Assembly (NCBI RefSeq): GCF_022605725.1
Contig: NC_065567.1
Span: forward strand, 40,341,127-40,405,126
DNA length: 64,000 nt
Direction of reading: 5' to 3'
From: Anthonomus grandis grandis
Taxonomy: Eukaryota; Arthropoda; Insecta; Coleoptera; Curculionidae
Below are positions 1 to 11,700 of the stretch, one piece after another. A model generated the notes under the pieces. That model searched no databases and was not told the DNA's origin. It worked only from the letters and a program-made list of their open reading frames with translations. Numbering within the stretch: position 1 is the first letter of the stretch; the number at the start of each line of letters is the position of its first letter. Both the position numbers and the translations under genes were made by a program.

Positions 1-290
1 CAACAATTTCGGGTCGAGTAAAAGTTTATCGGCCGGATAACACCCGATACGATCCTAAATATGTTTGTCAGACCCCGAAGTGGACGATTCTCAGTCCATT
101 CTTGGGGTTGGATGTCTCTGAATTGTCCTGGAGTAATTTGGAAAATAGAGAGCAATCTGATAGGAGATCAGTATAGGACCCAATGAGTTTAAAATAATTC
201 ACGACAATTCACCAATTCGTACTTCACGTGTTGTCAGGAAGTTGATTGGGCGACAAGAAAATATGCCGATGCAACTGGACAAACTACTAG
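1..290 (+). pseudogene. Tc1-like transposase fragment
   Basis: This is a C-terminal piece of a Tc1-type DDE transposase, cut by the window edge. One frame reads GRVKVYRPDNTRYDPKYV from the first bases. After a frameshift near base 80 the next frame reads SGRFSVHSWGWMS and GVIWKIESNL, and further on DNSP with an R-rich stretch. These match the family's order: the block before the second catalytic aspartate, the GxMS block, then the DNSP block with that aspartate. At least two frameshifts and stops break it, so it is a relic. No terminal repeat was seen on its right side. The family call is from recalled motifs. Confidence 0.6.
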
Positions 291-932
291 ACATTTTATA
301 CTATCTCCATTTTGCTCTTTTCATATTTTTCATATCCATTAATATTTTTTGAATTTCAATTAAAATCAAGAAATTCGATTTTTTTTTAAATAAGGTATAA
401 ATTGACTTATTTTGTTAATCTAGATAAAGATAATAGATTGAATGTCAAAAACTTTCAGTATATAATTAGGTAGTGGGTATCGAATTCTAATGTAATTTCA
501 TGTCATACAAAAATATGTATTTTTAAAATAAAACAAATGTATTAAATTTAAACTAAGGAAAATAACGGTTCCGGTCAAACCCACTCTTTAATTCTCGCAA
601 GTTTAATTTTTCTATCACAAACCATTTGGAATTACTCGGAGGACAGTAGTTTTATTGTCACCCAATATAATATATCATTTTGAAGTATTAAACTGATCTA
701 TTTCAAGTCTCTTCATTATTATTGACATAAAAAATAATAGCATTATTTTGTAACTTGCACTATTAAATCGTAAAAACTCTGTTTAAAAACATATAGTGAT
801 ATTTTTGACGTTAAAAATCGCCTACCACAAAATGTTCTAACAGAGATACGACTGTTTGGTGGGGATAAGTGAGCCGCAAAAGCAAGGCGTGCATCTCCAG
901 TTGCCGGTGTTAGCGCGCGAAACAGAATGGCG
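291..932. other. No gene recognised
   Basis: AT-rich sequence with only short random reading frames. No terminal repeats or protein similarity were recognised here. Confidence 0.5.
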
Positions 933-965
933 TCAGAGACAACCAACCAAGTTGGTTGTCTCTGA
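933..965. repeat. Perfect 15-bp inverted repeat, 3-base loop
   Basis: TCAGAGACAACCAAC is followed by CAA and then its exact reverse complement, which would form a strong hairpin or cruciform. The hexamer ATGGCG occurs just outside both arms in direct orientation. It sits just before the non-LTR RNase H relic. It may be a foldback end or an insertion scar; no function can be assigned. Confidence 0.85.
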
Positions 966-1039
966 TGGCGTGAAACTTTTTACTGACGGGACCTGTACAT
1001 GACCATAAAATCACAGATCTTTTGGAATAAACTCAATAA

Positions 1040-1600
1040 TTAACTCAGCACTATTTTTACTGCCGAGGCTCATGCTATTATTGATGGCCTAGACTATATA
1101 ACTCAGTATTCACTATCCAAACACAATTTTATATTTAGAGACTCAATGTCCTGTTTAAAGGCCTTAAATATCAGAATCAAAAAAAAATATAAATCCAATT
1201 ATTTTTAAAATATTACAAAAAGTTTCAACTCTAATAAAAAAACGGCATCAGGGTATTATGCTATTGGGCAAAAGGACATTCCGGAATTCAAGGAAATAAA
1301 ATTGCTGATCATCTAACTAAAGAAGCTATTGGTATATTGATAACAGCTCTATGACATATTTCCTTGCCTTAAGGAAACTTTTAAACAAAAATGGAGACAA
1401 CAATTTGGTAAATATAGAGTCAAAAACTGTAATTTTTATACAAAGACCAATAAGCACCTTACCTTGGAGCCATCAATTGAAAATACCAAATTTATTAGGA
1501 GAAATTATGCTACGTTTATTAGACCTATTTGTGGTCATGGCAATGTAAGATACCTTTTACACAAGGTAGTCGAATATCCGTATTGTGCAATAAATATGCA
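1040..1600 (+). pseudogene. Non-LTR retrotransposon RNase H relic
   Basis: Reading in pieces gives STIFTAEAHAIIDGLDYI, then FIFRDSMSCLKALNI, then in another frame CYWAKGHSGIQGNKIADHL, then a C-terminal GHGNVRYLLHK. These are the motifs of the RNase H domain and C-terminal tail of Jockey/I-type non-LTR retrotransposons: the catalytic E in the AEA block, the D in RDS, and the D in the IAD block. Frame changes between the blocks and a missing reverse transcriptase show an old, 5'-truncated copy. The RNase H assignment is fairly secure; the clade is not. Confidence 0.65.
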
Positions 1601-2600
1601 ATAATACAATTACTGTTGACTATGTAAACCATTGGCTGTTTGGATGTTAGTCAAACCAACGGACATCAAATTTTTTTAACCAAGAACTGGTAAAATTGAA
1701 TCTACTACTAATGAATACATGTAATTTAGCTAATATATTCGGAAGGAAGACAATAGAGTTAACCATTTATGTGTTAAATTTGAACTAAAGCTTTAATTGA
1801 TTTCTCCTAAATGTTTTACCTTATGTAACAATCCTTATACCTTCCTGATTGGTCCAGTGTTGTGTGTATATAAGTCGCCTTGACGGATCCCTTGGTATAT
1901 AAAGAGTATCCATGTTTAAATTAGCCTAGTACAGTAGATAAAATACAACATAGATATAGATTAGGTTAAGGGAGTGGCTGAATCCACATGTGCAAGGCCA
2001 TAAAAAAACTTTTAATACGAAAGAGGTGAGCGACAGTAACCAATTCTATACTAAGGCATTCAGGCTCATATATTTTTTGGGATATATGGTGAAACCTTCT
2101 TAATCTACACAATAGTCTGCAACACATGTGTATGATCTTTTGAATTTTCTAAAGGCTGTCCAGGTAATACCCATATATAAAATCGCAGTAGTTAAACTTA
2201 GGATAACGAGATTTTCACACCGATTTTTACATAAACTTAAGCTTAAAGAATTTATTTATTTTTACAGCATTTTTAAATAGATGAAACGTTTCCGAATCCA
2301 CAACAAAATCCAGATTTTTTTCCGTATTCACTCCAAGCCCATTAATTTCCATCGAGATTGACATGAAACCGATCCTTAATTTTTGCGCCTTTTTTACGAC
2401 TTTTTTTACGACCAAAGAATATAGATCAATTAAGTTTTAAATTACTTGCTAAGGCTAATTTCGAAACTGAAATCAAACTGAAATGTTATCGTTGTTAATC
2501 TGATCCAGACCCCAACCTATTTCCTTCACACCAAAATAGAAATAAATTTAAGTATTCTCGGCATATGCCAGTAATTGGCAGTTTTACATAGACATAATAT
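1601..2600. other. No gene recognised
   Basis: AT-rich sequence left of the 2601-6136 transposon. No coding region, RNA gene or clear repeat structure was recognised. Confidence 0.5.
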
Positions 2601-2617
2601 CGTCGGCTTGCAGCAAA

Positions 2618-2880
2618 AACTCACCAAGTCAATATTTTCAGATTTTGAGATTTTGATAAATATCACTAAGTCTATTGTTGTTCTATCACTGAACCAAATA
2701 TTAAACGCTTAAAAACTCACTCGTAGTACCAAAAAAGAAGTCCATAAAAATCACACTAAGTCATTAAATCTGTTTTGAGTTCATGCAAAAACTCACTGAG
2801 TTTTGCATGAACTAGACTTAATGAGTTTTATATAATAAATGTGGTGCCATCACTGGGACTGGAGTGAGTTTTAAACGTCA
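2618..2880. repeat. Subterminal repeats of the 2601-6136 transposon
   Basis: Variants of AACTCA(C/T)TAAGTC occur near 2618 (inside the TIR), 2660, 2713, 2750 and 2790, with inverted forms near 2812 and 2868. Further copies lie at the other end, near 5868 and inside the right TIR. Such clusters usually bind transposase; that role is inferred here. Confidence 0.6.
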
Positions 2881-3003
2881 AAATAAAATTCTGTTTTCTA
2901 ACCTACAAATTCTTAGTTTAATTTATTATTTTTGTAGTGGCGGGTAAAGTGTACCGTAGTGTGAATATAATTTGACTTTTCTCAGTGATTATTTGTTTAA
3001 AAA

Positions 3004-5843
3004 ATGTACTCAAACCGCACAAATAAGTTACTTCAACTGGCATTACGGGGCAAAAACCAAGAAGGTAATGTACCTACTAATTTTTTTGCAATAGTACAAT
3101 ATTTTACAAACACACATTTTGATAATAATTGCTTTATTTATTAAGATAATGGATGTCAAAATATTATCACAAATGATGAGCCGAGCATTGGAAATGAAAA
3201 TATTTTAAATAATATTCCAAATAGAGATATAACTGACAGTAGCGCACAAGAGTTATTTGCAGATAATATTGGTAAAATTTAGCTTTTATTTTTATGTTTA
3301 TTTAAGGAAATCCCTTTAATTAACAATCAATCATAAAACTGTTTTTTTTTAAATACTATTTTCTCTTTAGAAATATATATTAGGTCTTTACTCTAATTTT
3401 TCTGTATTTTTAAGAAAATATTCCACCAGCGCCAGTTGTTAATAATGAATTCGAAAATGTAAATCAATCAAATGAACTCGTGCCATTAAACTTATGGACA
3501 AAAATGTTGAAATCTTTGTTCCCGAGAAATTTGAAGCTTTAATTAATAATGCTGGTAAGCATTTTTCTATTGTAATGGTAATTATTTTATATGTACTGTT
3601 TTTGTTTTTTGGTGCTAGATTTCTACTTATATTGTATTTTTTTTAGTTTTTGATGTGTCTGAACTCGAGAATAATAATAAATTGCAAAATCAAAATGACC
3701 ACACTTTTGAGCATGACACTGTCAGAAATGTTAAATGTTTAGAACCAACTACCTTAGGTAATTTTTTCAATATTTAAAAGAATATCAAATATTCAAACAG
3801 TAAATTTATTTGTAGCAATTCCACAACCTGATCAAAAAGTTAGAGAATACATTGTAGATGAAAATAGCGGATTTTTGATCGAAGCTACTATAACAAATAA
3901 TCAAAATCAAAATATCAAAAAAAATCTATTGAATCTACCTTATTCCTCATCAGACGAAGAAACAGATGACTCTTCACTTGATCTTTTTTCTTTAAGGCAT
4001 CGTCTTCTAAGGAAGAGAGCGACAAAAACTTACGATAATGATCGCTGCAAGAAAGTAATAACAAGATGGAGGAAAAGTGATCCAGCTAAATGGAATAGAA
4101 ATGAATATAAAAGAAACATGAGTAAATGTCTAAAATACTCAACAACCAAAGGGAGAGTACGACCGGCAAAAACTCCTCAGAATAGCTCCTGTGGGAATTT
4201 ATGTAGATTCAAGTGCACCACTATATTTGATGAAGACGATAGAAAACAAATTTGTAAAGAATACTGGGGACTTAAAGCTTATGAACGCAAAATGGATTTT
4301 ATTTTAAGAAATGTTGATGTAGAGGAGCCTCACAGTCGAAGACCAAGGAAAGGTCAAAATAGCAAGATAAGATCAAATGCAAAAAAATATCATTTTTATA
4401 AAGGTACTAACAAGATAAGAATTTGTCAATTGTTTTTTATGAAAACGCTTAATATAAATAATGGTCCTATTTTGACAGCTTTTAAAAAGAGAAATTCTTT
4501 GGGTGTATTCGAAGATAAAGATGGAAGAGGAAAAAAAGCTTCTGTTAATAAAACTTCTGACATAGATATTGTAAAGGCCCACATTGAAAGTTTTCCAACA
4601 ATGGAAAGTCATTACAATCGAAAATCAATCAAAAAGCTATCAAAGATGTACGACCCATACCGGGCCTACTGTTTAAAGAATAATTTTAAATCAGTTTCTT
4701 CCCATGCATATAGAAAAATTTTTTGCACATATAATATTTCTTTTTTTGAGCCAAAAAAAGATCAGTGCGCAACTTGTAATCGGTATCAAGATTCTAACAT
4801 TCAAGACCTCTGTAACTTGGAAGATACATACCAAAATCATATTACTCGGAAAAACGAAGCAGCCCGATCAAAATTGGTAGAGAAATTGATAAAGCTGCTT
4901 TGGAAGACAATTCTGCATTTATCATGGTTACGTTCGATTTACAATCTGTGTTACAGATTCCATTTTCCGATGTTTCACCGATGTATTACAGCCGAAAAAT
5001 TAATATGTATAACTTAACTATTTATGAAGCTCCAGAACCACACAGAGCATACTGTTTTGCATGGACTGAACTACATAGAAAGCGAGGTAGCTGTGAAATT
5101 GGAACATCACTGTATAATTGCTTTATAGGCTTAAAGCCGGAAGTAAAACATGTAACCTTATATTCGGATACATGCGGTGGACAAAACCGAAACCAGTATA
5201 TTGCTGCTCTATTTCTTTATATTGTTCAAACAACTGCTGTTGATATCATAGAGCATAAATTCTTAGAAAGTGGCCACAGCTACATGGAGGTTGATTCCAT
5301 GCACAGTGTCATTGAAAAAGAGAAAAAATATCAACCAGTTGATGTAGTCCATGACTGGATAAGTATTTTTAAACGAGCTAGATCCAAACGTAACCGAAAT
5401 AAATTTGGAGATCCATTCATCACCAAAGAGTTTAAGTTTAATGAATTTCTTAATTTACTGGATTTATCCAAGACTTTATTTAGAAATAAGACAACCGACT
5501 GTAATTATGATAAAGTAAACTGGTTGAAAGTAAAGTGCTTCAGATTTCAGAAAATACAGCCTGGTATTCTTGAATACCGCTATGATTATTTTGGTGAATA
5601 TAAAAACATTAATATTGAAAGAAAATCGAGAGCCACTCAAAAAATTTACTATAGTACCTTGAAAATAAGCAAGTTGTACAAAACTATGCTGCCAATATCC
5701 GTTAAAAAAAAAAAGATCTTTTAAAGTTATGCGAAAAAGGATTAATACCTAATGAGTACCATGGTTGGTATAAATCGCTGCTAATAAGCACAAAATTGAA
5801 GGATGTGATTCCTGAACCTGGATATTCTGACTCAGATGGGTAA
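3004..5843 (+). pseudogene. DUF7869-like RNase-H-fold transposase gene, 5 exons
   Basis: I read five exons: 3004-3064, 3146-3271, 3415-3554, 3647-3757 and 3816-5843. The four introns (58-143 bases) all have GT-AG ends and all are phase 1. The N-terminus is acidic and Asn-rich. It is followed by a basic region, a block SCGNLCRFKC leading to KEYW, a Cys pair CATCNRYQ that may bind zinc, and an RNase-H-like core: TFDLQ (D at 4936), YSDTCGGQNRN (D at 5167) and SGHSYMEVDSMHSVIEK near 5273-5323. The last two motifs recur in many uncharacterised insect proteins. Three breaks occur: one base lost in exon 3, a frame change near 4875, and another at the A-run 5705-5714, after which reading continues to a stop at 5841. 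It is either a young pseudogene or an assembly with indels. It could also be a domesticated gene, but the TIRs argue for a transposase. Confidence 0.62.
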
Positions 5844-6229
5844 CCATCAAGTTTATTTATAAAAATTAACTCATTAAGTCAGTAATTTGACAATATTTTA
5901 CATAATATTATGTATAATATAACATTTCACATATATTGATTAACAAAATACTACTTTTTCATTATTATTTTACTGTTAGTTTTGAAATAACACATAAAAC
6001 CATATTTTATTGCCGGAAACTGAAAACTACAAAATGATTTTTTCCCAAAACCACCTAAACCATCGGCACTAGTAAACAATTGATTTTTCCAGAAACTATC
6101 ATTTTTGACTTTATGAGTTTTTGCAGCAAGCCAACGATATCTAGTGGGCACAAAATTGATCTCTGTGGTAAATTTAAATAAAAAGGGATTTGTTCTGAAT
6201 TTATGTCTTCATAGCATGCTGTTTGATAT

Positions 6230-6970
6230 CTCAAGAATTGAAGAACTATCAAATCCATAATACCTTAGTCTTCAACATAGAAGTTTCTGTTTTGTGGTGT
6301 CAAAAGCTTTGGAAAAATAAAGCAGTACTAGTGCGATATATTTTTTGTTAATCTTAGCCTCTTGTCATTATCAAACAGTTTCTAGTGCGACTAATGTGTT
6401 ACAGTTTCTCTGAAAACCATACTCAAAATCGGGCAATATCTTATTAGATAGCGTAAAGGTCAATGAAAGCTTCCACTTACTTGGAAAGTCATTAGCTTCA
6501 ATGCAACAGTTAATAATATGAATTATATAAATATAAAAGAGCTGCAGTATTGCAACATTAAAGCATTTATTCCTTCCACCCATGATGAATTTGTGCTGAT
6601 ACCTTAATAATAGAGTAAGCCTCCTGCTGCCTCCAATGGTTATTTTGAAAAAAAACGTTATATCATTGTCAATCTGTGGTAGTTAAAATATGCGACTTTG
6701 TCATCAAAATTAATGACATTTTCCAAGAATGACCCAAAATATTAGGTTCTGAAGTCTCACGGTGGTACTTTTTCTCGTGTATCTGTTTTCCTTATCTTAT
6801 CATAGATGAAGTAAAGTTGCTTAATCGCCTGTAAGCCTCCTATACTGCACTACTTCTCATTAGTTTTAAGTTTAAAAGTTCGAAGAGAATGAATTTCGTA
6901 ATGTTTTTATTGTAATGTGACAGCCAGGGAGCCTTGGGCTGAGTGATGCGGGGATGCTTCTTAATAGGAG
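6230..6970 (-). pseudogene. Non-LTR reverse transcriptase fragment
   Basis: On the minus strand, broken frames give a PKAPWLSHYN block near 6935, then FPSKWKLSLTFTLSNK and FEYGFQRNCNTLVALE at 6371-6583, then LYFSKAFDTTKQKLL with RLRYYGF near 6240-6340. These correspond in order to the linker and RT palm of CR1/Jockey-type non-LTR elements (the FP-WK block, GF--N-ST block, and FSKAFDT with the first catalytic Asp). The YADD box was not found and there are several frameshifts, so this is a dead fragment. Confidence 0.55.
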
Positions 6971-7711
6971 TATGCTTATCTAAAATACTCAAACAGCAAT
7001 ATTCAAATACCTTTATATCAATATCAGCTTCATAGATAAAAGATCTTAAAGAAAATAATTAAGCCTAAAAGCTTTAAAACCGTACTATTTTCGATTCTAT
7101 TGGATTTTTCTTAACATATTTATTACCAAACGCCATTTATGGTCCAAAAATATGTCCACATTGTGTCGTGAGACAATACTAGTTCGGGGTAGAAAACAAT
7201 TATAATATATAATATATTAGGTTATAAATTTATATTATTATAATTATAGTCATATAGAAGGTACTCCAGCTTCGGATTAATGAAAAAATCAAAGTTAACA
7301 ATAACTGGTATATTAATCTGTCGCAAGCAAAATGCCACATCGCCCTTTGTTTCCTTGAAACGATCCGGGCGGGGAAATTATATTTATCATTATGAAATGG
7401 ACCGTTATCTACTTACCACGTAGTTCCAGTAACATAACAGTAGTAAATATTAAATCAAAAATTTTGTTCAATTACAATAAAGGTAAACTCTGCAAGCCTT
7501 GCAAATATTGAAAAAAGTTCCTAATTAAGAGCTATAAGACTTAGATTTTATTAATGGAAAAACTCAATTAAAGAAAAAAAATATATGGAACCAATCCAAA
7601 CTATTACTATCCAAACCATTACTATCTAAAAATAGTAGGAAAACTGTTGCAACTTATGTTTTTGAGTTTCTTGTGTAATCAATCTACTAACTGTATTATC
7701 ATTATTAATTG
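6971..7711. other. No gene recognised
   Basis: AT-rich sequence with no recognisable gene or repeat. Confidence 0.4.
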
Positions 7712-7990
7712 TCACAGGCGTAGGAGTACGATTGAATCCAGATAAGAAGATTTTGAAGAAGACTTATTAGCGTCTTTAAAAACAACGTCTCCGGTGTTTT
7801 GATGCAACGGTTGAATTTCTGAGGAAATGGTAGCGGCGATAGGCGTTTTACCATAAAGCATGGGATGCAGTTTCGATGCCTTTAATGTAGACTTTGTATA
7901 TTTTCCCACAATGGCACTGTCATCAGAGTGGAAGAGCAGTCTTCATCTGATTAGAGTTGCCGGTGTACATCGGCATTTTCATTTAGCACT
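7712..7990 (-). pseudogene. DIRS-type Gag fragment
   Basis: A minus-strand reading frame contains GKTPIAATISSEIQPL. The same core, GKNPIAATI, occurs in the DIRS-like Gag at 56165-56479 in this window, so the two fragments are probably homologous. Upstream the frame stays open for a few dozen codons with a Ser/Lys-rich sequence. No RT or recombinase is adjacent. The call rests on this one shared motif. Confidence 0.35.
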
Positions 7991-8591
7991 TATAGATTTA
8001 CGTGGGGAGAAGAAGTAAACACATCGGTAGTATAAGTTTCCTTTATTGCTTTATTACTAATTGTTCATAAGTAAAGCATTCATTACCCATTTAAAGTGGC
8101 AAAAATGTATTAGGCCCAAAAGGGGTTACTTAAAAAAATTAAATGTTTTTAACTTCTGTTTTTTTCACAATCGATCGATCTAGTTTTCGGAAGATTACTC
8201 TGTAAACTTTTACCTTATCAAAAACTAATTTTAAGAGGCCGCTGAACAGTTTTTCTAAGGCTAAAGGAGATCTGTAATAAAAGTTCTTCTATTCTAGCCC
8301 TGGTTTCAGATATTAGATTAATGAAAGATGATATTTTTTTGGCTTTCACATAGCAGATAATTATGTTCTATTTGATTCAAACAAATCAAGATAAAAACAT
8401 TTAGGGTCCATGAAGTGGATCAGGTATATATATTTAGTCATTATTGTGTAATATGAACTTTTATATTTATATATGCTTATTCTAATATGAATAAATAGAT
8501 AGTGTTTTGTCTAAATACTGTAAACATTGTAATAAAGACGTTTGCCTAGTATATTTGATTATTTTTTTATTTGAAATTTATTTCATTTAAG
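7991..8591. other. Probable intron, no element recognised
   Basis: AT-rich stretch ending in an acceptor-like TTTCATTTAAG just before the host exon at 8592. Nothing else was recognised. Confidence 0.4.
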
Positions 8592-8769
8592 GCGAAAATG
8601 AAATAAACCAAACACCAATACCTTCAGCCAGTGGAGGTATTACTCCAGGAAGTGAAGCATTTAGAGAAGATATTGCTAGCTTTGGTCACCATTTTAAAGT
8701 AGCTATGGTGGATGACATTAGCCGTGATAGTCTTGTAGACGGCGTAATCACTTCTGTTTCTATAGGCGG
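8592..8769 (+). CDS. Internal exon of an unrecognised host gene
   Basis: Only one frame is open. It lies between an acceptor (ATTTAAG) and a consensus donor (GG|GTAAGT). The 59 residues include TPIPSASGGITPGSEAF, ASFGHHFKVAMVDDISRD and SLVDGVITSVSIGG. Codon use and complexity look like a conserved protein, not TE debris, and no TE family matches. The exon enters in phase 1 and leaves in phase 2, which joins correctly to the exon at 12242. I do not recognise the protein. It is probably the penultimate coding exon of a larger gene whose earlier exons lie upstream of the window or behind the insertions in 1-8590. Confidence 0.55.
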
Positions 8770-11700
8770 GTAAGTCTTGAAATATTTACTCCTATTTTTT
8801 TTTACTAAAACTATAAAGGCTTAATAAGAGTATTATCGTAAAATAGAAAACTAGTTCTTTTATCATCAACTAGGCTAAGTATACTGGCTGCTAAAATTAA
8901 GTTTTTCAGAAAAGATGCTCAAAAAATTGATATTTTTTTTCTAAATTTAGGTGGAATGAAGTATACCTATACTAATCATTATTTTTTTTTTCTTAAAGAA
9001 TGCCCCGTATTTTTAATATACTGTAACCCAGATAATTTAGAAAAAAAATACAGTAGAAGATAAAATGTATACGAAAACTGGTTTCAAAACTTGAAAAAAT
9101 TCCATGCAAAATTTAAGAATGCCAAAATTCCACAAATAACTATTTTTGGAAAATTGAAAAAAATTCTTATGAAAAAGTATCTATCTAGCTATATTTTCTC
9201 ATGAGACGAACTTAACTGATAATAATCTTAGGCCTAAAAAGTTTTGAATAAACGGACTGTACGAGTAAGGATGTAAGTGGATTAAAAAAAATCATTTTCC
9301 TAATGATTGTTGAACAAAAAGTTTTCTGCCACGTGCACTTTATGGAAATACTGCATTCAGCTAATTTTAAGCTTACATATTTGGTTATTGTTAATCAAGC
9401 TGTTCTTGCTACGATTAAAAGAAAGGGTAATGGAAAAACTAAATGTAAGAAATAGGCTTGTCCAATACGATATTTTCTGATGTCATATCATAACTAATGC
9501 TAAAGGACCAAATCTGTTTTTTATTTGAGCAGAGAAAAAAAGGATCACTGAGATAATTTATGGCACATTCTGCTCATACAGCTAAAAATAAATATTTTAT
9601 AGAATACAATTATTAGTAAGAAACGCTGAGCTAATGGAAACTTACTATTCCTTAGAGATTTGTCAGGTGATATAAAATTTTAGAAATGAAGGATGATATT
9701 CAGTTTGACAATTCTGGTTCAGGACTATTATTAATGCTATGGCAAAATCTTTAGTATTCCCAATGGTGGGACCAACGCAGTGAAATATACTTTTGGTTTA
9801 CTTGGGATAAAATTATGGGTTCGCGGTTTATTGAGAGATAATGGTGCAAGTAAAAAATTGAAAAATATTGGTATTATCTGTGATCCAATTCTTGACTTAG
9901 ATTGGCCCAACCACCAAAGGTTTTGGGTGCGAAAATCAGTGTATTGACTTGTAATGCACCTTAGTCACAAGTTACGAAGAGAACGACACCGTTTTCTACC
10001 CTACTACTAAGAAGACTAAAATAAGGATAACTAACGCCGGTGGTAGGGCTGGTTCCGTAAACGGCCATACGCCAATTCTACCCACGAGCCATAGGTCGAT
10101 GCGCAGCAGGGTTCTGAGCACTGTACCGACAACTCACGTGATAATCACTGGCAATCGCGATGGATCGCGTCCGCTTATTTGCATTTCTTGGTTACGTCGG
10201 GGTAATAGGCGAGAAGGTAGTGAAAGTGTATATGTATCCGTGTCTGGTCCCATCTATTGGCAGGGAAAAGACAAAGGGCTAGGTAACAGAAAGACCAAAG
10301 AACTGTGTTTAATTAAAAGTAGAGAACAAACCTTTATTATTAGTCACTAAAGATGTAAAAGTAAACATAATAAAGTCAAACTTAAAAGCTAGGTTATAAA
10401 AACCCATAGACGCATAACCGACAGAGGGGTAATGTCGAATTTATCTGTCAGTTACTTGGCGGAATAATTGCGGAATAATATTTTAAATACTTTTAACACC
10501 ATTGAGCTCTGTAAGACTCTTCCACGGCATCCTTCACCCAGTAAACACGTGGTAGCTCTTTGTCCTTTCCAATTCCTCGTATCCCTTTTCTAGACCCTTC
10601 TCTATCGCGTTGGTGCTGATCCTATTCACGCCGCCAGTAGAGAGGCCGGATTCATCGTAAGAGAGGCGACAACGTGCATTGAGAAATTATCTAAAAGTTC
10701 TGTGAGAAATGTGAAAATTATTATCCGGAATTGATTCGGGGAACAGGGTACAAACCCGACGGTTTTCCTGAATCACCCAATAGGACTGCCTAAATTCCCT
10801 CGTTGGAAAGGCCATAAAAAAGGAGAGAGAGAAGAGTTACTTCTCCTGGTTTTAGTCTTCTTGCCTACTAATTAGAGTGTCTCTTCCAACAGTACGATCC
10901 AAATTGAACGTAGAGATAGCTGAGATCTGCAGCGTATTGTATTTTCTCTCTCAGAAAGCACAAGTTAGGAATCGAGGAACTGATAAAGATTATGGTTCTC
11001 TCTTTAACTTAACGCATTTTGTCTGAATTTCTATTGCATGGGTATTGCGTGGGCCCTCAAAAGAAATTTGGTAGGTATATGTAATAATAATACATAAATT
11101 ATTACTGTTACTGATTTTTTACAACCTGCTATTGGCCATGCACCTGCTGACACAGAAGAGTTATTTCTCTTTAATAATGTAAAAGGTAACCCGGGCATTA
11201 TTACGCTAAATCTTAAGTGTGCCAGATGGTCTTTCAAGCAACACTTTTCAATTCTTCCTAATACAACTTAAGCATCCGAAAACACTGCAAAATAAAGCGC
11301 TGCAAAAAAGAGTCAAAAATTTTTTTTTAAAGACGTTATATTTAAAAGCAGTCATTAATATGTTTATATTATTAGATTTATATTATTATTAGAGCTAGTA
11401 GTAGACACTGGTTTCGTTATATATATAAAGAAAACGTGTTATCAGGTAGCGGTCTGTGACTAATAAAACTCATTTGTTTGTTCTCAAAATTTCGTCCTAT
11501 ATTTTAATGAGTTCTTCAGGAGAAAAATAGCTAGTTCAACATCTTAAATAAACAAAATAAAAAAAACTTAAACAAAACATCTTTTGTTCTGTTTGTTTTT
11601 TTCTCCTGAAGAAATCCCTAAAACATAGGACGAAATATTAAGAATAAACAAATTTAGAAAGAGATTTATGAGTCACAGACCTCTACTTGATAATAGGTTT

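Larger units (their letters stand above)
2601..6136 (+). mobile_element. DNA transposon with TIRs and DUF7869-like gene
   Basis: The ends are inverted repeats: 2601-2631 matches the reverse complement of 6106-6136 at 27 of 31 bases, beginning CGTCGGCTTGC on the left and CGTTGGCTTGC on the right. ATAT flanks both ends; because it is palindromic it could be a 4-bp target duplication or the outer tip of the repeat. Copies of a motif like AACTCACTAAGTC in both orientations cluster inside the left end, with others inside the right end. The only gene is the spliced RNase-H-like gene at 3004-5843. This is the layout of a cut-and-paste transposon. The termini do not match any superfamily I can name with confidence. 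Confidence 0.72.

Noticed and set aside
1351..1548. 65-codon plus-strand frame as a separate gene
   Set aside because: It overlaps the RNase H relic of a non-LTR element and has no features of its own.
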